Positions 45,253 through 54,921 of a stretch of DNA of 64,000 nt are shown in pieces. How positions within the stretch are numbered: the stretch's first letter is position 1; the number at the start of each line of letters is the position of its first letter. The notes under the pieces are model-generated. The model was not told where the DNA came from, made no database searches, and worked only from the letters and a program-made list of their open reading frames with translations. The stretch is from NCBI RefSeq assembly GCF_009793335.1, contig NZ_WING01000002.1, positions 1,364,001-1,428,000 on the forward strand. The letters run 5' to 3'. The stretch is from Actinomadura sp. J1-007 (GTDB taxonomy: Bacteria; Actinomycetota; Actinomycetes; Streptosporangiales; Streptosporangiaceae). Both the position numbers and the translations under genes were made by a program.

Positions 45253-46202
45253 GGGCGCTCCCGACGCGGGGCCGGCCGCCCCGGGACCGGTCGGCGCGGG
45301 GCGGCGGCGGACGGCCGCCGGGCGCGCCCCGCAACGTCGGCTGGCTGTATGTGGCGCCCGCCCTCGCCGTGTACGCGGTGTTCCTGCTGTGGCCGCTGGT
45401 CCGGGGCTTCTGGTTCTCGCTGTACGACTGGGACGGCCTCAGCGAGGGCACGTGGGCGGGCCTGTCGAACTACGCCAAGACGCTGTCGGACCCGTCCCTG
45501 CGCGCCTCGTTCGGGCACGCGCTCGTCCTGGTCGTGTTCTACGCGGTGATCCCGTGCCTGATCGCGTTCGTCCTGGTCGCGGTGGTCTCGCGGACGCGGG
45601 TGCGGGGCCTCGCGCTGTTCCGGACGGTGCTGTTCCTGCCGCAGGTCGTCGCGATGGTCGCCGTGGCGGTCGCCTGGCAGTGGGTGTACTCGGCGGACGG
45701 CCCGGTCAACGGCGTGCTGCGGGCCCTGCACCGGCTCGGCCTCCCGGACTGGTCGCGGGGCTGGCTCGGCGACTTCTCGTTCGCGCTCCCGGCGGTGGGC
45801 CTCGTCGGGACGTGGGTGGAGACCGGGCTCGCGATGACCCTGTTCCTCGCCGGCGTGCAGAAGATCCCGCGCGAGCTGTACGAGGCGGCGCGGATCGACG
45901 GCGCGGGGCCGTTCCGGGAGTTCCTCGCGGTCACGCTGCCCGGCCTGCGGCGCGAGCTGGCCGTCGCGCTGACGCTGACGGCGGTCGCCGCGCTGAGGAA
46001 CTTCGACCTGGTGTACGTGACGACGAAGGGCGGGCCGGGCGAGGCGACGAAGGTCCCCGCCTACGAGGTCTACAACCGGGCGTTCAACACCGGCGAGGTC
46101 GGGCTGGCGTGCGCGATCGGCGTCACGCTCGCGGTGCTGGTGTTCGCGGTGACCGCGGGCGTCGGCCGGCTCGCCGAGGGGCGCGGGGAGGCCCGCCCGT
46201 GA
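45249..46202 (+). CDS. Sugar ABC transporter permease (MalF-like)
   Basis: Inner-membrane permease of 317 aa with six hydrophobic segments. The cytoplasmic ATPase-docking EAA loop is YEAARIDGAGPFREFLAVTLPGLR. An N-terminal basic tail of about 35 residues precedes the first segment. The GTG overlaps the binding-protein stop (GTGA). No ATPase gene is in the operon, so a shared MsiK-type ATPase from elsewhere on the chromosome is likely (family knowledge in actinomycetes). Confidence 0.88.
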   Translation: MRALPTRGRPPRDRSARGGGGRPPGAPRNVGWLYVAPALAVYAVFLLWPLVRGFWFSLYDWDGLSEGTWAGLSNYAKTLSDPSLRASFGHALVLVVFYAVIPCLIAFVLVAVVSRTRVRGLALFRTVLFLPQVVAMVAVAVAWQWVYSADGPVNGVLRALHRLGLPDWSRGWLGDFSFALPAVGLVGTWVETGLAMTLFLAGVQKIPRELYEAARIDGAGPFREFLAVTLPGLRRELAVALTLTAVAALRNFDLVYVTTKGGPGEATKVPAYEVYNRAFNTGEVGLACAIGVTLAVLVFAVTAGVGRLAEGRGEARP

Positions 46203-46990
46203 TCTCCGCGCGCGAACGCCTCGCCAACCACGCGATCCTGGTCGTGTTCGCGGTGATCGCCCTGTTCCCGATGGTGGGCGTGGTCGCGCGGGCGCTCAGC
46301 CTCCCGGACCTCGACGTGTCCGCGTTCGCGGACGCCTGGACCGACGGGCACTTCGCCACGTACATGCGCAACAGCCTCATCGTCACGGCCGCCACGGTGA
46401 CCGCCGGGACGCTGCTGTCGATCATGGCGGGCTACGCGCTCGGGACGCTGGCGTTCCGCGGGGCGGGCGCGCTGTTCCTGCTGTTGCTCGCGGGCCTGTC
46501 GATCCCGACCGAGGCGGTCGTCATCCCCCTGTACTTCGACCTGCGGTCGGCGGGCCTGGACAACACCTACGCCGGGGTGGTCCTCCCGCAGACCGCGCAG
46601 TCGGTCGCGTTCGGCGCGTTCTGGATGCGGGCCTACTTCCGCAGCGTGCCGCGCTCGCTGCTGGAGGCGGCGCGGATGGACGGCGCGTCGAGCTGGACGA
46701 CGCTGTGGCGGGTGCTCGTGCCGATGGGCCGTCCCGCGATCCTCACCATGATCGTGCTGACGACGATGTGGACGTGGAACGAGTTCCTCATCCCGCTGGT
46801 GATCCTCAACGCCGACGACGGGGTGCGCACCGCGCCGCTCGGCCTGTCGTTCTTCCAGGGCGGGCACCAGACCGACTACACGCTGCTGATGGCGGGCGCG
46901 TTGATCGTCGCCGCGCCGGTCGTGGTGGTGTACCTGTTCCTGCAACGCCACTTCATCGCCGGAATGCTGTCGGGGGCCATCAAGGAGTGA
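46199..46990 (+). CDS. Sugar ABC transporter permease (MalG-like)
   Basis: Second permease, 263 aa, six segments. The EAA loop is LLEAARMDGASSWTTLWRVLVPM, and TMWTWNEFLIPLVIL is typical of MalG/CUT1 proteins. The GTG overlaps the MalF-like stop by four bases. An exported deacetylase gene follows 14 bases later in the same direction, implying that imported sugars are deacetylated outside first. Confidence 0.88.
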   Translation: MISARERLANHAILVVFAVIALFPMVGVVARALSLPDLDVSAFADAWTDGHFATYMRNSLIVTAATVTAGTLLSIMAGYALGTLAFRGAGALFLLLLAGLSIPTEAVVIPLYFDLRSAGLDNTYAGVVLPQTAQSVAFGAFWMRAYFRSVPRSLLEAARMDGASSWTTLWRVLVPMGRPAILTMIVLTTMWTWNEFLIPLVILNADDGVRTAPLGLSFFQGGHQTDYTLLMAGALIVAAPVVVVYLFLQRHFIAGMLSGAIKE

Positions 46991-47004
46991 CAGGAGCCCT
47001 GCCC

Positions 47005-49691
47005 ATGAAGCGACACGCACGAGGTAGGCCGCGCCTCCTCGCCCTGCCCGTCGCGGCCGCCGTCCTCGCGGGCCTCCTCGCCGCGCCGCCCGCGCCGCCC
47101 GCGCGCGCCGCCGGACCGCCCGCGCACGCCCCCGCCGGACGGCTCGACGTGCTGTTCGTCGGCGCGCACCCCGACGACGAGGCGGGCTCGCTGTCCACCC
47201 TCGGGCAGTGGAACGAGGACGCGGGCGCGAAGATCGGCGTCCTCACCGTGACGCGCGGCGAGGGCGGCGGGAACGCGGCGGGCGACGAGGAGGGCCCGCC
47301 GCTCGGGCTGCTGCGCGAGGACGAGGAGCGCCGCGCGGTCGCGAAGGCGGGCGTGGCGGACGTCCACTACCTCGACGAGGTCGACTTCTTCTACACCGTC
47401 AGCGCGCCGCTGACCGCCCGGACGTGGGACCACGCGAGCACGCTGGAGAAGGTCGTGCGGCTCGTCCGCGAGACCAGGCCGAAGGTGATCGTCACGATGG
47501 AGCCCGCGCCGCTGCCCGGCCAGCACGGCAACCACCAGGAGGCGGCGCGGCTGGCGACCGAGGCGTACTTCGCCGCCGCCGACCCGCGCGTCCTGCCGGG
47601 CGTGCGGCCGTGGGCGCCCGGACGGCTGTTCGCCACCGGCGGCGCGTCGGGACCGGACGGTCCCGCGTGCGCGTCGTCGTTCACGCCCGCCGACCCGAGC
47701 GCCGTCGTGTACGGCGTGTGGGGCGGCCGGGCGTCGGCCCGCAACGGCGGGAGAACGTGGGCGCAGGTCGAGCGCGAGGCGCAGCGGGTGTACGCGAGCC
47801 AGGGGTGGGCCGGGTTCCCGGACGCGCCGTCCGACCCGGGCGGGATCGGCTGCGACTACTTCACGCAGGTGCACTCCCGCGTCCCGTTCACGCTCGGCGG
47901 CCGGGGCGCGGGCGCGATGCTGGAGGGCGCGGTCGCGCCGTCCGGCGGGCTCCCGTCCGGGACGGAGTTCTCGCTCGCTCCCCGGTCGTTCGGGGTGACG
48001 GCGGGGCGGGCGTTCGAGGTGACCGCGCGCGTCCGCTCGCCGGGGACCCTGCCGAACGCCCGCGTCACGCTGCACGCGCCGGACGGCTGGAAGGTCGGCG
48101 GCTCCGGCGACCTCGGCACGGTGCGGAACGGGGCACGGACGGCCGCGTTCACCGTCGAGCCGCCGCGCGGCGCGCCGTTCGGGCGCGTCCGGCTGGAGGG
48201 GACGCTCCGCACCGCGCGCGGGGCCGCGCAGGCCGCGTCGCCCGTGGAGGTGAGGGCGGCGGTCACGGGCGTCCAGGAGCCGCTGGAGCGCGTGGCGGAC
48301 TTCGACGCGTGGGCGTCCAGGACCGGCGTCCCGGCCCTGGAGGACCGGGTGAAACGCGTCCTCACCCTGGGCTCCGGGCAGTCGCGCCGCGTCAGGATCG
48401 ACCTGGCCGAGACGACCGGCGCGCCGCAGAAGGGGACGGTCGCGCTCGACCTGCCGGACGGCTTCGCCGCCGACGCGCCGTCCAAGCCGTACGAGCTGAA
48501 GGCCGGAGGGACCGGGTCGGTCGCGTTCACGGTGACCAACACCGACGCCTCGATCCCGACATCGAACGAGGGCGGCGCCGGAGGCGACCACGACTACACG
48601 ATCACCACGGCGAACGGCACGGGCCCGCCCGACCGGCGGAAGGCCGCGCTGGAGCTCGTCCCCGTCGCCGAGCTGCCGAAGGCCGCCGAAGCGCCGGAGA
48701 CGGACGGCGTGGAGGACCCCGGCGAGTACCCCGGCAGGGCCCTCGACCTGTCGCGCGTCTGGGAGGGCGCGGCGTGCGGCTCGGCCGCCGACTGCTCCGC
48801 CACCGGCAAGGCGACCTGGACGGACCGCGCCCTGCACGTCCTCGTGCGCGTCCGCGACGACGCGCGCGGGACGGTGCTGCCCGCCGCCGACTGCAAGCGG
48901 CACTGGCGCACCGACTCCGTCGAGATCGCGATCGACCCGCGCGGCGGCTCGGAGAACACCTCCACGACGTTCAAGGCCGGGATCTTCCCCGCGATGGCGG
49001 ACGGCCGCCCGTGCTTCGAGCGCGACGCCGACCACCACCAGGGGCCCGGCCCCGGGACCGCGCCGGGAATGAAGGTCGCCTCGGCCGTGACCGAGCCGTA
49101 CACCGGCTACACCGTCGAGGCGGAGATCCCGTTCACGGTGCTGCCCGCCGCCGTCGACCCCGCGCGGATGGGCCTGGACCTGTTCGTGTACGACTCCGAC
49201 ACGCGCGACAAGACCGGCCAGACGCGCATCGGCTGGTCGACGTGGGGCGGCGTGCAGGGCGACCCGTACCGGTGGGGCCTCGCGACGCTGCCCGGCCACG
49301 TCCCGCCGCCCGGGACGCCGCCCACCGCGCCGCCGCCGGTGATGCCGACGGACGCGGCGGCGTCGGTGGACTCGCCGCTGTCGATCGTCCAGGCCGCGGC
49401 GACGGGGATCCCGCTCGCGGGCGGGCCGGCCGCTCCGCCGTGGGCCACCGCGCGGCTCGCGGGCCGCCCGTCCGCGTCCGGGTCGGCGACGACGTTCCGG
49501 CTGCTCGCCACCGGGCCCGGCACGGCGTACGCGCACGTCTGGGACGGCCGGGTCCTCGGCACGCGGAAGGTCGCCTTCGGGGGCCGGGCCTCCGCACGAT
49601 CAGCGTTCCGGGCGCGAAGGGCGTGCTGGCCGTGGCGTTCGAGGCGAGGACGGGAGGCACCGCGAGCCTCGCGGCCCGCATCGGCCGCTGA
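47005..49691 (+). CDS. Exported multidomain PIG-L family deacetylase (frameshifted at the 3' end)
   Basis: About 895 aa. Residues 1-36 are a signal peptide. A LmbE/PIG-L zinc deacetylase domain follows (GAHPDDEAGS with His55, Asp57, Asp58; GQHGNHQEA with His174 and His177). A NEW3-like beta domain (SFGVTAGRAFEVTARVRSP) comes near residues 315-400, then a CBM9/DOMON-like sugar-binding domain (GEYPGRALDLSRVWEG, DSVEIAIDPRGGS, AEIPFTVLP) near 575-760 and a C-terminal beta region. One base is missing in the GGGGG run 49579-49583; the restored end reads GLRTISVPGAKGVLAVAFEA. The family removes N-acetyl groups from amino sugars. Confidence 0.8.
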
Positions 49692-49693
49692 CG

Positions 49694-49753
49694 CCGTACC
49701 GGCCCGCCCCGTACCGGCCCGCCCCGTACCGGCCCGCCCCGTACCGGCCCGCC
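49694..49753. repeat. Four perfect 15-bp tandem repeats
   Basis: CCGTACCGGCCCGCC occurs four times head to tail without a mismatch, in the gap between the ends of the deacetylase (plus) and AraC (minus) genes. Each unit contains GTAC and CCGG-type self-complementary cores, so the transcript can fold; it may serve as a terminator region or be a slippage product. Confidence 0.85.
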
Positions 49754-49785
49754 TCGCGCCTCCCGCCGACCGGTCCGCCTCGCGG

Positions 49786-50726
49786 TCAGTCGGCGGGAGC
49801 GCCGGAGCGGTACGCCTGCGGGCTGAGGCCGCGCTCGCGCTTGAACGCGGCGCTCAGCGCGAACGCGTTGCCGTAGCCGACGCGGCGGGCGACGGCGTCG
49901 AGCGTGGCGTCGGTTTCCCGGAGCAGGTCGGCGGCGCGCGCGAGCCGCGCGCCGGTCAGGTACGCCATCGGCGGCTCGCCGACCAGCCGCCCGAACCGCT
50001 GGGCGAGCGTCGCGCGGGACACGCCCGCCTCGGCGGCCAGCTTCGCGACCGTCCAGGGGTGGGCGAGGTCGGTGTGGATCAGCTTGAGCGCCGGGCCCAC
50101 CACCGGGTCGCCGTGCGCCCGGTACCAGCCGGGCCGCTCGGCGTCCGGCCGCGCGAACCAGGCGCGCAGGACGGCGATGAGCAGCAGGTCGAGCAGGCGG
50201 TCGAGGACGACCTCCTGGCCCGGCTCGTCCCGGGCGATCTCGGCGCCGAGCAGCTCGGGCAGCGGCGTGCCGAGGGCGTCGCCGGGCACGACGAGCAGCG
50301 CGGGGAGGGCGGCGAGGAGCCGCCGGGTGACCGCGCCGCCCTGCTGGTAGGTGCCGATGAGCATCTCGGTCGAGCCGTCCGGGTCGTTGCCCCAGGCGCG
50401 GACGCCGAGGTCCATCGCCTCGGACAGGCTCACCCCGTCGGGCGTCGTGCAGCGCTGGCCGGGGTGGATCACGATCTGCGGCGGGGTCGCGGGGTCGTCG
50501 CCGACGGTGTAGTGGTCGGGGCCGCGCAGCACGGCGATGTCGCCGGGCCCGACCCGCACCGGGTCGGCGCCGCCCGCCAGCACCCAGGCCGGGTCGCGGA
50601 CCATCACCAGCAGCGTGAGCGGCGCCTCGTCCCGGATGCGCACGGCCCAGGGCGGCGCGAGCGTCGCCCGGAGCATGAACGCCCCCGCGCCCGAGGCCCG
50701 TCGAGAAGATCGGCGAGCGCGTCCAT
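49786..50726 (-). CDS. AraC family regulator with cupin N-terminus (frameshifted near the start)
   Basis: About 313 aa. The C-terminal HTH pair is clear (PWTVAKLAAEAGVSRATLAQRF and LDAVARRVGYGNAFALSAAF, then GLSPQAYR). The N-terminus is a cupin_6 sensor (APLTLLVMVRDPAWVLAG, GPGDIAVLRGPDHYTVGD). The in-frame M in GAFMLRATL would be a short start; an ATG at 50726 (MDALADLLDGPRARG) is the family's usual N-terminus and joins with one extra base in the CCCCC run 50682-50686. It is divergent from an acyl-CoA ligase, which it may control. Confidence 0.83.
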
Positions 50727-50826
50727 GGGCACACTCTAGCCGCGCGCGGATCGAATCCCGTTCTGTTTCGGCGCCGGGTGTGCTTGAGTGGTCGGACCTG
50801 GCCGAACGCCCCTGGGAGGACCGTCC

Positions 50827-52338
50827 ATGGCAGTCTCCACCGCGTCCAACGCCGCGTCGCGTCCGGGCGAGATCGCCCTCCGCGACGAGCGCGCCGAGAT
50901 CACCTGGGCCGAGGCCGACGACCTGCTCAACCGCGCCGTCAACGCCCTCCTGGAGATCGGCCCCGGGCGGCGGATCGCGGTGTACGCGCACAACTCCGTC
51001 GAGGCGGCCCTCGCGCACGTCGCGGGCCTGCTCGCGGGGATGTCGGTCGTCCCGGTCAACTACCACCTCACCGCGCCCGAGACCGCCTACATCCTGGAGA
51101 ACTCGCGGTCCGTCGCCGTCCTCACCGGGCCGGAGAACGCCGAGCGCGCCGTCGAGGCCGCGCGGACGGCAGGGGTCCCCCGCGTCATCGCCTGGCGCGC
51201 GGACGGCGCGCCGGGCACTGAGTCGTGGGAGGACGTGCTGGCGGCGGCGTCCCCGGCCGAGCCGCCGTCCGACCTGCCGCCGCAGCCCAACCTGCTCTAC
51301 ACGTCCGGGACGACCGGCGTGCCCAAGGGGACGCCGCTGCCGCCCAACATGTACGCGGGCGGAGCGACCGTCGCCGAGCACATCGCCGCCCTCCGCGAGC
51401 AGCCGCTGACCTCCCTCGGCCCGCACCTCGCCGTCGGCCCGCTCTACCACACGGGCCCGCTGGTGGGCGTCCGCGCGTTCGCCGCCGGGAACGCGATGGG
51501 CCTGCTCGGCCGCTTCGACCCCGAGGCCGTCCTGCGGGCGATCGACCGCTGGAGACCCGCCGCGTCCGTCATGGTCCCGACCCACTTCGTGCGGCTGCTC
51601 GAACTGCCCGCCGCCGTCCGGGAGAAGTACGACACCTCCAGCCTGGCGGTCGTCGCGCACACCGGCTCGTCCTGCCCGGTCGGGGTGAAGCGCGCGATGA
51701 TCGAGTGGTGGGGCCCGGTGCTCGTCGAGGTGTACGGCGCGAGCGAGGCCGGAAGCGTCTGCGTGATCGGGTCGCAGGAGTGGCTGGAGCGGCCCGGGTC
51801 GGTCGGCAGGCCGATCCCGCCGTTCGAGGCGTACGTCGTGGACGACGAGGGCCGGCCCGTCCCGCCCGGCACCGAGGGCCGCCTGTACTTCCGCGACCCG
51901 ACCGGCCGCGGCGTGCTCTACGAGGACGACCCGGGCAAGACCGCCGCCGCGCACCTCGAACCCGGCGTCTTCACCCTCGGCGAGATCGGCTACGTGGACG
52001 CCGACGGCTACGTGTTCGTGACCGACCGCTTCTCGGACATGGTCGTCTCCGGCGGCGTCAACATCTACCCGGCCGAGGCGGAGAAGGTCCTGTTCCAGCA
52101 CCCCGCCGTGGCCGACGCCGCCTGCGTGGGCGTCCCGGACGAGGAGATGGGCGAGCAGCTCAAGGCGATCGTCGTGTCCCGCGACCCGGACCTGACGGGC
52201 GAGGCGCTGATCGCGTTCTGCCGGGACCGCCTCACCCACTACAAGTGCCCGAAGTCGGTCGACTTCGTCGCCGAGCTGCCGAGGACGGCGATGGGCAAGC
52301 TCAGCAAGCGCGAGCTGCGCGCCCCGTACTGGCGCTGA
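50827..52338 (+). CDS. AMP-dependent acyl-CoA synthetase
   Basis: Adenylate-forming ligase of 503 aa. LLYTSGTTGVPKGTPL (P-loop), EVYGASEAGSVCVIG, RFSDMVVSGGVNIYPAEAE (hinge) and the catalytic Lys in TAMGKLSKREL are present. The ATG at 50827 is preceded by GGAGGACC. It is monocistronic, ended by a strong hairpin. Substrate type is not readable; the neighbouring AraC sensor and downstream serine hydrolase do not identify it. Confidence 0.88.
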   Translation: MAVSTASNAASRPGEIALRDERAEITWAEADDLLNRAVNALLEIGPGRRIAVYAHNSVEAALAHVAGLLAGMSVVPVNYHLTAPETAYILENSRSVAVLTGPENAERAVEAARTAGVPRVIAWRADGAPGTESWEDVLAAASPAEPPSDLPPQPNLLYTSGTTGVPKGTPLPPNMYAGGATVAEHIAALREQPLTSLGPHLAVGPLYHTGPLVGVRAFAAGNAMGLLGRFDPEAVLRAIDRWRPAASVMVPTHFVRLLELPAAVREKYDTSSLAVVAHTGSSCPVGVKRAMIEWWGPVLVEVYGASEAGSVCVIGSQEWLERPGSVGRPIPPFEAYVVDDEGRPVPPGTEGRLYFRDPTGRGVLYEDDPGKTAAAHLEPGVFTLGEIGYVDADGYVFVTDRFSDMVVSGGVNIYPAEAEKVLFQHPAVADAACVGVPDEEMGEQLKAIVVSRDPDLTGEALIAFCRDRLTHYKCPKSVDFVAELPRTAMGKLSKRELRAPYWR

Positions 52339-52349
52339 CGCCGCCGCGG

Positions 52350-52380
52350 CGGGACGGGCGCGGGACCCGCGCCCGTCCCG
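52350..52380 (+). terminator. Strong terminator hairpin after the acyl-CoA synthetase gene
   Basis: CGGGACGGGCGCGGG and CCCGCGCCCGTCCCG are perfect 15-base complements separated by one base, so at least a 13-base stem closes just after the stop codon. No T tract, as usual in this GC range. Confidence 0.75.
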
Positions 52381-52418
52381 CGCCGTGCCATGATCGGTAA
52401 GAGCGGAGAGGGGAATCG

Positions 52419-53834
52419 ATGACGTTGGAGCCGGGACCCGGGCCGTCCACGCCGGAGAGCGCGCCGGAGGCCCTGCTTCCGGGAACGGAGCGGGCCCTGC
52501 TCCGCCGCCTCGCGGAGGCGCAGGCGAACGGCCGGGCGCCGTCGGTCGCCGCGGCGGTGGTGCGCGACGGGCGCACGGTGTGGACGGGTTCGCGCGGCCG
52601 GGTGGACGGCCTGCCCCCGACGCCCGGCACGCAGTACCGGATCGGGTCGATCACCAAGTCGTTCGTGGGCGTGCTCGTGATGCGCCTGCGCGACGAGGGC
52701 CTCCTCGGCCTGGACGACCCCCTGGACGAGCACGTGCCCGGGACGCCGGTGGGCGACCGCACGATCGGGCGGCTGCTGTCGCACGCGGGCGGCCTCGCGG
52801 CCGAGCCGCCGGGGGAGTGGTGGGAGCGCACCCCGGGCAAGGACTGGCCCGAGCTGGCGGCGGGCCTCGGCCCGGACGAGGCGCGGTTCCCGGCCGGCCG
52901 GGAGTTCCACTACACCAACCTCGGGTTCGGGCTGCTCGGCCAGGTCGTCGCCGGGCTGCGCGGCAAGCCGTGGAACGAGGCGCTGCGCGAGGAGATCCTG
53001 CTGCCGCTGGAGATGGCGCGGACGACCCACCGCCCCGCTGCCCCGCACGCCACCGGCTACGCCGTCCACCCGTGGGCCGACGTCCTGCTGGAGGAGCCCG
53101 AGCACGACGCGCGCGCGATGGCTCCGGCCGGGCAGCTCTGGTCCACGGCCGCCGACCTCGCCCGCTGGGTCGCGTTCGTCGGCGGTGACACCGGCGGCGT
53201 GCTCGCCCCGGACACGCTCGCCGAGATGCGCGCGCCCCAGACCGTCGAGGACGCCGGGGCCTGGACCAGCGGGTACGGCCTCGGCCTCCAGCTCCGCCGC
53301 GACCGCGGGATGCGGCTCGCCGGGCACACCGGGTCGATGCCCGGGTTCCGCGCGACGGTCTGGACCGATCCGGACGAGGGCGCCGGCGCGGTCGTCCTCG
53401 CCAACGCGACGTCCGCGGTCCCGGTGGCGGCCGTCGCCGCCGACCTCGTGCACCTGGTCGCCGAACGCGAGCCCCGCCTCCCGGAGTGGACGCCGCTCGC
53501 CGACGCCGATCCGGCGCTGGTCGAGCTGACCGGCGCCTGGTACTGGGGCCCCGCCCCGTACACGCTGCGGCTGCTGCGCGACGGGTGGCTGTCGCTCGTC
53601 CCGGCGGCGCTGGACGCCTCGGCCGGACGGTTCCGTCCCGGCCCGGACGGCACGTGGACGGGCCTGGACGGCTACCACACCGGCGAGACGCTGAAGATCG
53701 TCCGGCGGCCGGACGGGACGGTGAGCCACCTGGACCTCAACACGTTCGTCCTCACCCGCGCCCCGTACGACCCGTCCGCCCCGATCCCGGGCGGCCTGGA
53801 CGAGCGGGGGTGGGCGGGCCGTGCCGGAGCGTGA
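52419..53834 (+). CDS. Serine hydrolase, beta-lactamase class C/DD-peptidase fold
   Basis: 471 aa enzyme with the SxxK motif Ser77-Ile-Thr-Lys80 (RIGSITKSFV), the YxN motif Tyr165-Thr-Asn167 (FHYTNLGFG) and the HxG motif His303-Thr-Gly (AGHTGSMPG). No signal peptide is visible, so it is probably an intracellular esterase or aminopeptidase rather than a beta-lactamase. A C-terminal beta domain of about 120 residues follows. GAGAGGGG precedes the ATG. It overlaps the DUF2804 gene by 14 bases. Confidence 0.85.
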   Translation: MTLEPGPGPSTPESAPEALLPGTERALLRRLAEAQANGRAPSVAAAVVRDGRTVWTGSRGRVDGLPPTPGTQYRIGSITKSFVGVLVMRLRDEGLLGLDDPLDEHVPGTPVGDRTIGRLLSHAGGLAAEPPGEWWERTPGKDWPELAAGLGPDEARFPAGREFHYTNLGFGLLGQVVAGLRGKPWNEALREEILLPLEMARTTHRPAAPHATGYAVHPWADVLLEEPEHDARAMAPAGQLWSTAADLARWVAFVGGDTGGVLAPDTLAEMRAPQTVEDAGAWTSGYGLGLQLRRDRGMRLAGHTGSMPGFRATVWTDPDEGAGAVVLANATSAVPVAAVAADLVHLVAEREPRLPEWTPLADADPALVELTGAWYWGPAPYTLRLLRDGWLSLVPAALDASAGRFRPGPDGTWTGLDGYHTGETLKIVRRPDGTVSHLDLNTFVLTRAPYDPSAPIPGGLDERGWAGRAGA

Positions 53835-54864
53835 GATCACCGAGCCGGTCGACCTGTGCCTGCCGGACGGCTCGCTCGACCCCGAGGCGGTCGGCTGGAC
53901 GCGCACCCCGCTGCACCGCGCCAACCTGCGCGGCTGGGGCCGGACGAAGCGCTGGGAGTACTGGTGCGTCGCCACGCCCCGGCACCTGGTCGCGCTGACG
54001 GTGAGCGACCTGGACTTCCTCGCGCTCGACTCGGTCTACTTCCTGGAGTACGGCGAGGGCGGGCGCGAGTTCGAGCGCGCCGCCGTCGCGCCGTTCGCCA
54101 GGGGCGTCGCCCTGCCCGAACGGATCGCCGGAGCGGGCGGCCACGACGTGCGCGTCGGCCCCGAACGCCCGACCGGCGGCAAGGTCCGCATCGAGATCCT
54201 CAAGGACGACGCCACCGGCGGCACCCGCCTGCGGGCGCGGTGCGTGTCGCCCGACGGCCTCCCGGTCGAGGTGGACCTGCTGGCCGCGATGCCCGAGGGG
54301 CACGAGACGCTCGGCGTGGTCGTCCCGTGGAGCGGTCAGCGGTTCCAGTACACCTCCAAGCACACCGCGCGCCCCGCGTCCGGCGCCGTCCGGGTCGGCG
54401 GCGAGGAGTACGGCTTCGGCGACGACGCGTGGGCCGTCCTCGACCACGGTCGCGGCCGGTGGCCGCGCGACGTCACGTGGAACTGGGGCGCCGCGTCCGG
54501 CCGCACCGGCGGCCGCACGGTCGGGCTCCAGCTCGGCGGCAAGTGGACGGACGGCACGGGCTCCACCGAGAACGCGCTGTGCGTGGACGGCCGCCTCACC
54601 AAGGTCGGCGAGGAGCTGGAGTGGACCTACGACCTGGCCGAGCCGCTCGCGCCGTGGACGGTCCGCGCGCCCGCCTCGGGCCTGGTGGACCTGGCGTTCA
54701 CGCCGTTCCACGACCGGACGGCCCGCGTCGAGACCGGCGTCCTCGCCAACCGCACGCACCAGTGCTTCGGCCGCTACTCGGGGCGGATCCGCACCGAGGC
54801 GGGGGAGGACGTGGAGGTGACGGACCTCCTCGGCTGGGCCGAGGAGGTCCGGATGCGCTGGTGA
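53821..54864 (+). CDS. DUF2804 domain protein
   Basis: 347 aa protein matching the DUF2804 pattern: EITEPVDLCLPDGSLDPEAVGW at the start, KRWEYWCVATPRHLVALTVSDLDF, AWAVLDHGRGRWPRDVTWNWGAASG, and a C-terminal HQCFGRYSGRI with DLLGWAEEV. The family is widespread in actinobacteria without an assigned biochemical role; the beta-rich composition and HGRGRWP motif resemble lipocalin-like or AttH-type domains. The GTG start overlaps the hydrolase end by 14 bases, so both are co-translated. Confidence 0.86.
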   Translation: MPEREITEPVDLCLPDGSLDPEAVGWTRTPLHRANLRGWGRTKRWEYWCVATPRHLVALTVSDLDFLALDSVYFLEYGEGGREFERAAVAPFARGVALPERIAGAGGHDVRVGPERPTGGKVRIEILKDDATGGTRLRARCVSPDGLPVEVDLLAAMPEGHETLGVVVPWSGQRFQYTSKHTARPASGAVRVGGEEYGFGDDAWAVLDHGRGRWPRDVTWNWGAASGRTGGRTVGLQLGGKWTDGTGSTENALCVDGRLTKVGEELEWTYDLAEPLAPWTVRAPASGLVDLAFTPFHDRTARVETGVLANRTHQCFGRYSGRIRTEAGEDVEVTDLLGWAEEVRMRW

Positions 54865-54921
54865 ACCGGATTTCTTCCGTCCTTAACCCTCCGGACCAAC
54901 GGACCGTTTACGGTGGTGCGG

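Noticed and set aside
46876..49536. An 886-codon minus-strand frame opposite the PIG-L gene
   Set aside because: Composition is Arg/Gly/Val low-complexity with no domains, while the plus strand has zinc motifs and carbohydrate-binding blocks.
49694..49753. Possible short CRISPR array
   Set aside because: Units are 15 bases, directly adjacent with no spacers and no cas genes; a plain tandem repeat.
52419..53834. Antibiotic-resistance beta-lactamase
   Set aside because: It has the SxxK/YxN/HxG motifs but no signal peptide and has the extra C-terminal beta domain of esterase/aminopeptidase-type serine hydrolases.
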